Below, piece after piece: positions 38,064-49,641 of a stretch of 64,000 bases of DNA (its first letter is position 1; each line of letters begins with the position of its first letter). The translations under genes and the position numbers were made by a program. The notes beneath the pieces were generated by a model. It ran no database searches. It saw only the letters and a program-made list of their open reading frames with translations, and was not told the DNA's origin. This DNA comes from Sipunculus nudus (taxonomy: Eukaryota > Annelida > Sipuncula > Golfingiida > Sipunculidae): NCBI GenBank assembly GCA_026874595.1, contig CM049318.1:19505456-19569455 (forward strand). The letters run 5' to 3'.

Positions 38064-38288
38064 ATGGCGGTTCGGTTAGACATTTACACTAGGCTTGGTT
38101 TGTGTTCGCGAATACAAAGCGTTCTGAGGAGTGTCAACAACAAACGACGATTTCAATGTAGCCTGTCAGATGTAAAAAGTCGTAATGGGGAGGTAGCAAG
38201 AAACAACACCACACTGATTAGCATGGCCCGGCCCGTATTTAACAGCGCTACCGGTGACACGCATACCCGGCATGTACACAAACCACAC
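38064..38288 (+). CDS. Candidate first coding exon, mitochondrial-presequence-like N terminus
   Basis: ATG 38064 has a strong context (CAAGATGGCG, purine at -3 and G at +4), and the 75-codon frame runs to a near-consensus donor (CAC|GTAAGC, GT at 38289) in phase 0. The N terminus, MAVRLDIYTRLGLCSRIQSV followed by LRSVNNKRRFQC, is rich in Arg, Ser and Leu with a single acidic residue. That suits an amphipathic mitochondrial targeting peptide. An alternative weaker donor (GTAAAA) lies near 38172. I chose the ATG at 38064 because no better start lies upstream. Later exons were not found within the window, so the product is unknown. A recently duplicated promoter-proximal repeat lies directly upstream. 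Confidence 0.5.
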
Positions 38289-40601
38289 GTAAGCGTGTGT
38301 TATCCCGAATGTGTTTGGTCCAGTTATACGGTACCTACATCTGGAACAAGATGATATGACCAACAGACACGCAAATATAATTTTTTTTCACTCATTACAC
38401 AATATGTTATTTTCGCTAAATGCAGGTTATATTATTTTTATTATTTTATTAATGTGTGTCCAGGTTAAACGTGCACATATTGTTACAGTTAATTAAAAAA
38501 TGAATAATTACCTTAGTTCTAACAAAGAGTGACAGCGAATGATTTTTAATCAATAATTATTGCTCAATCCTTCAGGTAAATTCATTACTACGTGGAAAAA
38601 GTACTATAAAATGAAAATAAAAAATGTTCTTGGTGTGCCGTGTGCCATTTTATTCAATGTTATGATATTACAAACCTGGAGCATTTCAGTTTCAAATGTA
38701 GGTTTTAACACCTTTTAAATACTCTGGATTTACATTATTTGATCAACAGTTCTAAACAGCATACATTCATTTGTTTTAAGAATATTTCAGTAATCCTTAG
38801 GATTTTATTTAGTGCAGAAATATATATTTCATTCGTGGTTTGTATACCAAATCTAAAATACTCCTGAAACAACAAAATATCCAAAAATCTGAATTTTGAA
38901 AATTTCAACATTCAATATCAGGAGATGATAAATTGTTAAAGTATGCAAGATGAACTTAGTACACCAATGGTGTGTATAGTAATTTCCCAACATGGTGTAA
39001 AATATAGCAGTAGAGCATCTTTTTTTGCATTGAATACATGTATGGGTATATTAGAGGATTGTAATTCTGAAATCTAATCTTAGGAATTGAAACATGAAAT
39101 CAAACATGGCTGAAATTCAAAGATATTGTTAGATTAACATTTTAATGGGAGCAACTGCCCTTCATGCCTTTTATATATAATTTGGTTACCACTCTTAATC
39201 TATGAAATAAATATACTTTTTTATTAAATAAAGTCCACGCATTAAATTCTCCACATGAAACCCTATAAACAAATTAATAAACGTATTTGAAAACAATCAC
39301 CACTAAACATACTTGAATTCGATGAATTTATTAAAGATGGAACTTTTTTTAAAATATGCTTCATACAAGTTAGCCTTTGTCAAAGTTGTCATGAGGAAAT
39401 ATAAATACATGCATGTTAAATATTATGTAAGCCATTAGACAAAATGGACTGAAATGTTTAAGTGTAATAATCCAGAACAAAAATTAAATCTTGAATGTTA
39501 GTAATATGTGTTTTTTTTTTTTAATTCTTGTGATTTTGTTTTATATGCATATGCATAACTGAAAATTCTTTTCATTGTGGAAACATTCATTAAAATGACC
39601 TGTTACTAAAGTATGGATCAACATCTTCTGCTACTAAAACTGTCAATCTGAGAGAGCCCTATTGGGCCTGGATTACTGTATATAAATCATGAGACTTGCA
39701 AACACAACAAAAGCTCTCAAAGGAGTATAATCGAGTGAAAGTCAGCTTTTAATTTATTTATTTGCTTTGGAACATGTTTGCATCTATAAAAAAACTGAAA
39801 TTAGCTGAAGACTGATGTCTGATGTTTATATACTTTATTATTGAATTGTGTTAGCTGTGGCTGGTAAAACAAATATATATATAGCTCACAGTTGGATGTT
39901 TTCATCTATTCATTAAGAACAGGATTTAAGGGGGGGGGGGGGGGTTCTCACAGATATTTGACTTGGTTTATCGTGTTTTTTCATATATATAAAATTAGCT
40001 TTGACATGTAAGCAGTATTAAGACTTTCTGTAAGTGTAATGTTTGCATCCATACGTTTATGAAGGTATCTGAAGATGGAGCTTATTTTAGAACTGCCCAC
40101 TGATGGTCTTTATGGGGAAAAGGTGGATTATAAACTCCTCTACACACAAACACACACACACACACACATAGGCGGTTCCCCTCTTCCCGCTCTGACGCTG
40201 TCTAAAGGCCAGCACTTGAATAGACAGCGTTCAGACAAGGAAAACCCTTTACAATTACAAGTTTGTGATGACCGATTCAAAATTTACATTATTATCTCAG
40301 TGACTGAATAACAATATCCTATGGACTTCTACTTAAAATTGTGATGTTAGCAACCACTTTGTGATTATCAGGTGTTACGTTTGTGACTAAGTAACCTCAG
40401 TAGTTACATAGTTTAAATGTTTGCAACAGTTACTGATGGTTTCTTCCTTGAAAACATAAGTACAGTATGGTAAACCTAGTTTCATGGACTTTTTGTTAAA
40501 AAATTATATATTTAACTGCTATGCAGTGACAGGCTATGATTATATAATTCCAGGACTAGATTATTGAATGGGATTATTAAAATTTAACAAGTTATCAATT
40601 A
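38289..40601. other. Probable intronic stretch with simple repeats
   Basis: A/T-rich. Contains a T-run near 39512-39523, a G-tract near 39930-39946 and (CA)n at about 40145-40170. If the exon at 38064-38288 is real this is its first intron. No internal exon was supported. Confidence 0.45.
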
Positions 40602-42570
40602 CCTTATTTACTCGTGTACAGGACGATAAATTTTATCCCCAAATATTTGGCAAAGAAGGGAGGTCGTCTTATACACGGGTACAAGTTTTTTTCAGCGTCC
40701 TCAGGGCCGCCAAGGATAATTTACGGTAATCAGCATTATTACGTCGGTCGAACTGGACGCCATGAATATTGGTGATCATGTCCGTATGGTGGTAATATAC
40801 ACTCAATAAAGAACATTATAGTGCTTAGTTTTTGTTTGAATTTATCGTTTATACATCAGATTAACATATGCACATAGTTAAATAATTGATAAGAAAAGGT
40901 TTGCCCTAGCCGCGTGATCGATATCTGAAAGCCCTTCTGACAGTGGAGCCAGGTATTTTCCGAGACTCCGTCCGTAATCGCGGAACTGACAGACCGAAAC
41001 GGAATTCCCAATCCTGAAAATATTTAAGTTTTCATGTATTTTTTTGCCAAAACATCTTGTCAATTCACTTGAAACCTGTATGCGGTGATATAATTGTCGA
41101 TGCCGCTGACATCGTGAGGGGCTTACCCATGTACTCAAAATGTCAAGGCCCTGGCTATATTTGTATGTTATATAGCTCTCACGCAAGGGATACTTAATTG
41201 GAACTTGCATACTTGGCTATAGCCATCCAGTAACACCTAATATGCATATTAAAACTAGGTTGATTTTTCATATAATGCCGTATTTACCGCGTAAAATGTT
41301 CACGAATTCAGTGAATGCGGATGCTGTCATGCAGCTTGTTTGCACACTGTCATACACAGAGACTCGCACATGGCACTTTGATAACAAGACAACCAGTAGC
41401 GCATAATAATTATAAATATGAAACGGCCTTTCCCCTGACCTCAGGTGACGCGAAATTTAATGTTTGTCAAGCTTGTAATATTCGACTATGTCAAGAAATG
41501 AATGTATTATAACAGGTCAACAATGTTCAGGAAATGGACCGAGTTTCCACGGGATATGAATATGACGAATTTCCTCACAATTTTAAAATGAAACCCCGGA
41601 TTTGGTGCGTATACCCTCTTAGGAATGATCTATTAAATAGTAACCGAATGAGAACCCTGGTTTCTACACGGTAGCATTGAACTGGCACACTGTTAAATGT
41701 CGTAATATAACGTAGTTCACGACAGTCGTAATGGGTCATAACCTAATTATGTTTTGCCTTCCTCACTTGTACATCGGAATAAATTCGAACCTGACCGACG
41801 TCGTTAACGCAAACGTGATATATTTTGTGGGAAAAATTTGGTGTCTGTGACGTTTTTGTGGACAGGCCAGGAAAAAGTAATTTTTGATAGTTTAAGATTA
41901 ACACGGAATAATTAATGAGGAAGCCTGGTTAAATAAAGCATCACGGTAGCCTTGGTTTCGTGCGCTGTCACTTGTCTACCTTAAGCGTTGTGGATGTGGA
42001 CGCTGATATGCAGTGAGTGTTTGGGGTGATCTCCCTCAAATAAAGACTGACATTTCTTGGAAATAAATTAATCTGTTTAAAGAATAAGGTGTCAATCCCC
42101 TGCTAGTGTTAATGCACATTCTCTTGATATGCTCTTTCTTCGTGGGTGCCACCTCCTGGACATTTGCCGAAAATAATTTACTACCCAAATTTGGGCCCTT
42201 GTTGTCTCTTATGTTGTTCTTTTGAATTGTTGTATATTCTTTTGAATTGTTGTATAATACACATTATTTGATAGGTTTAATCAATTCTGTTTTGATCTGC
42301 TCCATACCTTTCTTTTCAACTTTCCTGTTTTCACTTGTAGAATCATAAAAAAAAAAAATATACCACCGACCATTTTAAGAAACAAATATTATAAAATCCC
42401 ATTTCAGTCATAAGCTTCATAAGTCAATCATAAGTGATCATTATGCTGACGTAGTGATCCTCAGTAGCTGGCAACTCCAAGATGCTAAAAAATAATTTGT
42501 CCCAAAATTTAAGGCTCAAAATCGGAGGTCGTCTTTTACACCGGGTTGTCTTATACACGCGTAAATACGG
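40602..42570. mobile_element. TIR DNA transposon (1969 bp) with TA target sites
   Basis: The left end CCTTATTTACTCGTGTACAG and the right end read inverted, CCGTATTTACGCGTGTATAA, match at about 20 of 25 positions. TA flanks both ends (40600-40601 and 42571-42572). A subterminal GGAGGTCGTCTT.TACAC block occurs near both ends (about 40659 and 42524). The TA duplication and TIR style fit the Tc1/mariner superfamily. The interior has no transposase motif that I can recognise; the 110-codon minus frame at 40878-41210 looks non-coding. The interior is unusually CpG-containing, so it may have captured host regulatory DNA. Confidence 0.55.
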
Positions 42571-42734
42571 TATATCATGCACAATTGTTCATTGTTGCTA
42601 GAAGCTGATCATGGGTTTAAGTGGGTGAAAATTTTTAATAAATGCTACCATTGGATCTTCATAAATACTGTAAAATGTTAGCTACTTATCATATCACCTA
42701 TGTACAGTAGCTACAATTTATTGGCATGGAAAGT

Positions 42735-42735
42735 A

Positions 42736-42778
<43 letters not shown>

Positions 42779-42820
42779 TATATATACATGTGTGTGTGTG
42801 TGTTTGGCCGGGGGGGGGGG
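42735..42820. repeat. (TA)n microsatellite followed by (TG)n and a G-tract
   Basis: About 18 TA units at 42735-42771, then a (GT)5-6 stretch and a G-run at about 42811-42821. Confidence 0.9.
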
Positions 42821-42821
42821 G

Positions 42822-44565
42822 CTGATAAATGGTTTAAATAACATTTTACAATTATGCAAAATCATTCTATACCAAGTCAGTTATTGAAATATTTTGCTTA
42901 ACAGAACAATGAAACCAAAATAAGCCAGCATCACCACCTTTCATAAATGACATAGGAGGAATCGAAGTATTTTAGTTTAGCTATTGAGTACAGAAGAATT
43001 GTACATTAATATTATAAAGAGTAAGATCTCCTTAACATAGGTTTTTTTAGTTCATGCAACCCATTGCTGGCAGGGTTCCACCATGCATGGAGCTTGCTGC
43101 TCAAACTCAGCTTGTTATTATTTAAATATGAAACTGACAAATCATATTTTGCTTTTATTAAAAAAAAAAGTTTTTTTTTTACGTGTCCATGCAATGGAAT
43201 ATATGTTATACTTGTATTATTTTAGTGAATTTGAAATGTTAATTATTTTAAATCCTTTGGTAAGAGAACAAGATTTAATATGAATTATATCAGAACATTA
43301 TGTAAAAGTGAACTGAGCAATCATTATATGTAAATGTTCCTATAAAAAAGTTCATTATTTGCCAGTTCTAACTTTTCAAATCCCCCCCCCCCCCATCTTC
43401 TTAAATAGCCCCCAGGTCCATCATAAAATAATCTAAACGGAATAACCCTACTAAGCCCCAGCCACCTTACCCCAAAAAGTCTAGCCCTATATGAGCCTGA
43501 GTATGACTATAGATTAGGTAAAAATTGTTTGCCTAAACAAAGAGGATTAAAATCCACACGTCAGGGGTATGGACACACGCGATCAACCATCCTCTTGCCA
43601 AAGACCATTATGACAATGAGTTCAACAGTCCCAGTCCAAGGATTTTATAATTATCTTCATTCCCAATATATATTAAAGGTGCCAATTCACCTATACCTTT
43701 AGAAAAAGAATTTATGTCAATATGTGATTTCTGGCTTCATCTGTGTATATGTTTAATGATCTAAGGACAATGGTTGTGAAAAGTTCTTATAATGCTTTTG
43801 TGAAGGATGTATGAATTTGTTTATCAACAACATGTTTGTAAACACAGCAATGTTGAAAAACAGGAAAAACATGTAACCTAAGGTGGTAGTTTGCATATGT
43901 ATATGCGGAGGTAGAAGGGTCACTTGCTGCAAAATTAGTTAACGCTATTTGCAAAGCTCTGGCTTATCTGACTTGCTGTCCTGGATTTGATTTTGATATG
44001 CAACAATATGATTTTTAGGCCAACAATTACATTAATTTACATGGTTCCATAAGGTCATTTAAGCATGTCAATTGTCATAGTCTAAATGGCTAAATTGTCT
44101 TAATATGGCCTTTTATGGGATATAAAATTAAAAAAGAAATAGAGGCAAGTTTGTTGAACTAAAATGGATGGATGGTTGATATTCAAAATATTGCGTTATT
44201 TCCCCTAAAATGGGAAGGTGACGTGACAAAAGTACTATTTTGTTCACCAGTCACCACCCCTAAAAAGTGAAGGGAACATGTCCCACTAACACAACCCCCC
44301 CCCCCCGAACTTGTAAAAATAAGGCACATGACTCATGAGTCATGACTGACATGACTTCAATGCAGACGATCGAAAGGGTGCGCTAAAAACTATCATTTTG
44401 GGCCAGATTTGTAATTTAACGGTAGTACTATAGTCTGTACCAGTACCCGTGTCCGCATGTTTTTCCGGGATAATTTTTTATACAAGTAAAGCAGTGTTAA
44501 CCTTTCTTGTCCAAAGGTTGCAGGAGCTATTCCGCCGACTACCTGCGTAAAAAGTAATGCCTTAC
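42822..44565. other. Non-coding stretch, no supported gene
   Basis: A/T-rich, with C-tracts near 43382-43393 and 44297-44306. No exon, repeat boundary or RNA gene could be supported. Confidence 0.5.
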
Positions 44566-44614
44566 CTTGCTTTAATTTTGTATGAGACGAATAATCCAAA
44601 ATATGACAAAACAT
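44566..44614 (-). CDS. Candidate start exon of a minus-strand gene
   Basis: ATG 44614-44612 on the minus strand opens MFCHILDYSSHTKLKQ plus one base and ends at a strong donor (CAAG|GTAAGG, GT at 44565-44564). It reads away from a CRE-bearing region and faces another candidate start exon on the other strand. The frame continues open past the donor, so an unspliced 73-codon ORF is the alternative. Product not recognised. Confidence 0.35.
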
Positions 44615-44771
44615 GATACAGCGTTTACGACTTATTCCTTGCCTGAAAACTGATAATAAATAAGCAGGTCAAACTTATGACGTCAGTCAATTGAAGGTGA
44701 CGCACGACCGATCACTGTGACGTCTTTGTGACGTCACTGTTGCCTAACAAACACCAAACGCAGCCATAGAC
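44615..44771. promoter_or_regulatory. Compact divergent promoter with three CRE-type sites
   Basis: Two full consensus CREs, TGACGTCA at 44678-44685 and 44729-44736, and a near-CRE TGACGTCT at 44718-44725. All three fall within 60 bases, between candidate start codons facing outwards on both strands (44614 minus, 44772 plus). CREB/ATF-type factors bind this octamer. No TATA box is evident. Confidence 0.5.
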
Positions 44772-44831
44772 ATGGAAAGTGTAACATGGAGGAATGTACT
44801 GTCCAGCAGTGCCGGGAAGACGCCATTTACG
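44772..44831 (+). CDS. Candidate start exon of a plus-strand gene
   Basis: ATG 44772 (G at -3 and G at +4) opens MESVTWRNVLSSSAGKTPFT, with a possible donor GTATTT at 44832 in phase 0. If unspliced, the frame ends after 25 codons at 44849. The donor is only moderately good. It pairs with the minus-strand exon at 44566-44614 across 157 bases of CRE-rich DNA. No family recognised. Confidence 0.3.
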
Positions 44832-45263
44832 GTATTTCAGCATAAATAACGCAAAAGAGTCGCAAAGTTAATACATTTTACATGATATATAACTTCTTTA
44901 CACAAAATCGGCGGAATATCCGTTTTTCTAATTCAGGCCAAAGGGCATTTTTAAAGAATAGTTTTTAAATAATTATCGCGAAAAAACATGCGGACACGGG
45001 TTTTGGGACGGATAATATAATAGTAGCAGTGCTGCTCAGTAACTTACACCACAGTCGCTTGAATCGTTATTTGTGGCTGATATTTGGCAAAAAAACAAGG
45101 TAAATTCCGATGTAAACAGAGGATCCACAAAGTCCGTTCCAAAGCTGGCAAAGAAAGAACTTCAAGAAGGCATTGCCGGCATTAGTGCATATATAGTGGC
45201 ATTACACATGCCCTTATCCGAACTGTTCAATCAAACTGCATGCTATCGCACTGTCTGACTTAC

Positions 45264-45500
45264 CTTGCATGTCCCTTGGCAAGTTTCAACCAATTTACTT
45301 CGTTCTGAATGGCTTGTTGTTTCCTGTAGGGTGATTGTTTACTTGGCATCCATCAGATTAAATTTATTTATGGATTCTCTCTCTCGCTCTCCGCACAGAC
45401 GCTGTGTTGTCCCATGTGGTTTATGCTGCAGCGCCACCTGTTTGCTACATCATCACTCGGAACCACTCGGAAACCCCGACCGGGATTCCAGTTAACGAAC
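45264..45500 (-). ncRNA. Possible non-coding first exon, transcribed leftwards
   Basis: A very strong minus-strand donor (GCAAG|GTAAGTCA, GT at 45263-45262) ends a GC-richer segment lying just outside the left end of the 6.25-kb palindrome, next to a CCAAT-box region. ATGs within it open only very short frames, so it would be a 5' UTR or lncRNA exon. The upstream limit is a guess. Confidence 0.3.
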
Positions 45501-47441
45501 TCGACCGAGGAATTGACCTGACGGCGAGTGCATGATCGACAGCTCTATTAGCCAATCAGCGAACGTTATTGCCGGACTGAAAACGAGGCCATGTAAACAC
45601 ACGTGGAGGTCGGACATCAGGTCGGACATTCCTGACACGTGTGTAAACTTTCAACTATAAATGCTCGATGGACCTCTTAGAATAAATATGTTTTATTTTT
45701 AGTACGTTCGAGGCATATGTTGATAATTTTTATAAAAGTTACCCCAGGTATCATTCAAAGTAACAGCAATCTGTTTTCTTCCTTCTGTTTGTAATAAAAT
45801 CACAAGACGAGGAGAAACGCAGGGATGGGACAAGGCATGCAGGCCCGATTTGGCCCTGTCATATACTGAGTCCATAATGACACATGAAATTTTCAGTTAA
45901 TCAAAAGACGCAACCTATATGATCCTATATACCATCTATTGGTAAACACTGGCCTGTAACCAGTGCTAAAAAGTGTTACATTTTCCCCACACCTGCGCTT
46001 CACTCTTTAAAGTTGATGGGTATAAACAAAATGTATCAATCTTGGCCCTGTCGAATCAGAGCGTCTCCCACTCCCATGTGTTCATGTGCATGGGACGATA
46101 TGCAGTATTCATGTGTTCATATGCATGCGACGATATGCTATCTGCTGTTACCAAAAATATATTTGATATATCTCTGGTAAAAGGTCAGTAACTTTTATTG
46201 ACGAGGATACAAGTTTAATTGTATAGCCCTCTGCTTTATATTGTAACCATGTCGACAATTTACATAACAGTATGCATTTATTGGCACTCAAAGATGCAAG
46301 ACGGCTATTACTGCCTTACTGATTACTGGAATACTGGTGTTAGAACTTAACAACTCACAGACCTGTTGGTGTGATAAAAGCGCGAACTCAGATTTTGGTG
46401 ATCGACCTAGATCTTCTGATTGTTCAATTGACAAAAAAAAAATACAAAAAATTGTCAAGAAACTACCGAAAGACAAAGGTACAATCTTGAATCATTGAGC
46501 TGTTCTTTAATAAAATTAATATGTGTAACTGTCGGCTATATTAAAGGTATAATATTTATATTTTTCACAAAAATTTGGTCTGTTTATTTGTCTGTTATTT
46601 ACAAAACTTAATATATTTAGTGATCACATAGCTTGTTGATTTTTTTTATAATATAAAACAATAATAATATTGCATTCTATGGCCGCATATGTATCCTGCT
46701 GAGGGGGGAGGGGGGGGGGGGGGGGCAGGGGGGTTTAAGAAAGAGAAGGGAAAAATGCTATTTTTTAGCTAGTAGTAAACAAAAAGCGATAAAAAATTCA
46801 TATTTGTTATTATAATTAATCCACTTGGAATCAGACATTATGACAGCCATGAGTCATAATTAGAAAATAATCCTTAAAATGTCCCTGTTCAACAATAAAC
46901 AAGATAAAATTTTTCGCTGACAATATGTGTTAACACCTATTATGTACATTTCATTGAAATTGAATGAGAAATTGATATAAATTAATTCACAGTTCATTTA
47001 GGCTATAATGATGCATTACACCAGAATATATAACAAATACTTGTAAGTTGTAATAACGAAGTGAAACGGTGTTTACTTTCAATGACTGAATTATAAAGAA
47101 ATGAAATAAAAACACCATTAAACATTAATGGTTATTATCTTTATGAAGATAATATTTTGATGTGTCACAGTGTCTTTTATACTAAACAAATACCACAGGT
47201 ATGTCACAAATGGAGCATCACTTCAGTTCTCCTTGACATATATACAATATATTTATATTATTACATGCATGCATGGGTCACTGACTCTTGAGTGTTTAAA
47301 GCCTAAAGGAAGATTCTAAAAATTATTGCCACAGGTTACCTTAACTGACAGAACAGCAGATTTTCTATAATATGCACATGTATAAAATAAAACAGTTATT
47401 TTTAACACACACCCTCACACATAAACACAAATGTTTATATA

Positions 47442-47631
47442 CAGGCAGATCCAGAGGGCGTGTGGGAGGGGTTGAGCCGCAACAACCTTTCTTCAGAATT
47501 TTAAACTATTTTTTCTGGCCTACAATACATGTATGGACCCGTCACATTCTGGAGCAGGGGACCCTTTTATAGGTTTCTTATTAGTCTTCCTGGGTTGGAC
47601 CCTCCCCGGTTTACAAACCCTTGATTCGCCC

Positions 47632-47635
<4 letters not shown>
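47442..47635 (+). mobile_element. MITE-like repeat of the GGCGGATC type (left arm copy)
   Basis: Starts CAGGCAGATCCAGAGGGCG and ends GATTCGCCCCTG, weakly inverted at its ends. It is followed by (TA)n (47636-47694). The same unit lies inverted at about 49639-49830 in the other arm, so it was present before the inverted duplication. Related GGGGCGGAT(C/T) ends occur at 52243, 52835, 56914 and 59203. Confidence 0.5.

Positions 47636-47694
<59 letters not shown>
47636..47694. repeat. (TA)n microsatellite
   Basis: About 29 TA units. The mirror copy is at 49585-49638 in the other palindrome arm. Open frames of repeated Tyr-Ile across both tracts are artefacts. Confidence 0.9.
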
Positions 47695-47698
<4 letters not shown>

Positions 47699-48629
47699 TT
47701 GTCCCATCACATCTTTTAAAACAATACAAAAGACTTAAGGACCTTCATAAATAATATCTATATCATACATGCATTTAAATTTCATTTTGTACACACATCT
47801 TTCTTCCTGTGTATAAACAGGAGGCTTCCTATTAAAAACATCAATATACATGCAATATTTTATAATAATTTCAACTTCAGTTTTATTTCATAATTTTCTC
47901 AGAATATTAAATTTTATAAAGAAAAACACGTTGTGATGGTCACACACCATCTGTGATTTTACTTGCCCTTCAATAATTTATTGTTTGAATACTGGTATTG
48001 ACACTTGTTCTATTTTTATTATTAATTTTAATTAGATGACCAATTAACTAACTTTCAAAGGTTATAAAATCTCTGCTTGAGCAAAACATATTAAGCAAGG
48101 CTTCCTTTAATGATTATTAAAAAAGAGTTGCCCCCCCTATATCCAATGACAGCATATATGTCGCTTTAACTTGTATGGAAGCAACACTTTTTACGTTTCA
48201 TCTTTAATTGTTTGATGAAACTGCACCCTATGTCATAGACAAATATTTTAATAACTGTTACTTTGTTGTTTTTCAAATTTGTTCTGCTAGACTTGAACAA
48301 GTTGTAAATTTTAACCAACCGCTGAGGTGTCAAGGCTGATGAGAGGGGTCAGCGGATTCGTTCTCTGACACCAGCCGCATCGAGCAGAAACGGGCGCAAA
48401 TTCATCAAACTTCTCAATTTTATATTTAAAACATCTCTGTAGCCTACATATGTACACTTTAACCTAAGGGTGCTTTCTTGGTAAAATTAATACTGTTTGA
48501 AGCCTGGTGCGATATAGGGCTGAAGTGCCGGTTCCACGTGTATAAGAAGCACGCTTTTTCGGTTTAATGTCCTACCTAGCAACCGTATCCAAGGTGGGCG
48601 GAGCTAACTCGTCCATGCCGTCACGTCAA

Positions 48630-49580
48630 TTGACGTGACGGCATGGACTAGTTAGCTCCGCCCACCTTGGATAGGGTTGCTATGGAGGACATTAAACCGA
48701 AAAAGCGTGCTTCTTATACACGTGGAACCGGCACTTCAGCCGTATATCGCACCAGGCTTCAAACAGTATTAATTTTACCAAGAAAGCACCCTAAGGTTAA
48801 AAGTGTACATATGTAGGCTTCAGAGATGTTTTAAATATAAAATTGAGAAGTTTGATGAATTTGCGCCCGTTTCTGCTCGATACGGCTGGTGTCAGAGAAC
48901 GAATCAGCTGACCCCTCTCATCACTGACATCAGCCTTGACACCTGAGCGGTTGGTTAAAATTTACAAATCTCGTTCAAGTCTAGCAGAACAAATTTGAAA
49001 AACAACAAAGTAACAGTTATTAAAATATTTGTCTATGACATAGGGTGCAGTTTCATCAAAAAATTAAAGATGACAACGTAAAAAGTGTTGCTTCCATACA
49101 AGTTAAAGTGACATATATGCTGTCATTAGATATAGGGGAGGGGGGGGGCAACTCATTTTTTATAAACATTAAAGGAAGCCTTGCTTAATATGTATTGCTC
49201 AAGCAGAGATTTTATAACCTTTGAAAGTTAGTTTATAGGTCATCTAATTAAAATTAATAATAAAAATCCAACAAGTGTCAATACCAGTATTTAAACAATA
49301 AATTATTGAAGGGCAAGTAAAATCACAGATGGTGTGTGAACATCACGTGTTTTTTTTATATAAAATTTAATATTCTGAGAAAATTATGAAATAAAACTGA
49401 AGTTGAAATTATTATAAAATATTGCATGTATATTGATGTTTTTAATAGGAAGCCTCCTGTTTATACACAGGAAGAAAGATGTGTGTACAAGAAGAAATTT
49501 AAATGAATGTATGATATAGATATTATTTATGAAGGTCCTTAAGTCTTTTGTATTGTTTTAAAAGATGTGGTGGGACAAGA

Positions 49581-49641
<61 letters not shown>

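Larger units (their letters stand above)
45509..48629 (+). repeat. Left arm of a 6.25-kb spacerless palindrome
   Basis: Aligns as the reverse complement of 48630-51758 over its whole length. The outer end begins GGAATTGACCTGACGGCGAG and the inner end is at CACGTCAA|TTGACGTG. In the innermost 95 bases I count four substitutions. Elsewhere there are small indels, for example an A-run of about 10 here against a T-run of about 23 in the other arm. The arms are therefore diverged by a few percent. It contains a MITE-like insert with a (TA)n tract (47442-47694), present in both arms. No gene in it is supported: matching frames in the two arms differ by frameshifts. Confidence 0.95.

Noticed and set aside
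40878-41210. 110-codon minus-strand ORF, one of the longest in the window
   Set aside because: No recognisable motif, no splice or promoter context, and it lies inside a TIR element. Frames of this length occur by chance in 64 kb over six frames.
47520-47754. Open frames on both strands with long Tyr-Ile runs
   Set aside because: Caused entirely by the (TA)n microsatellite. The same applies at 49567-49767, 55603-55815 and 55822-56010.
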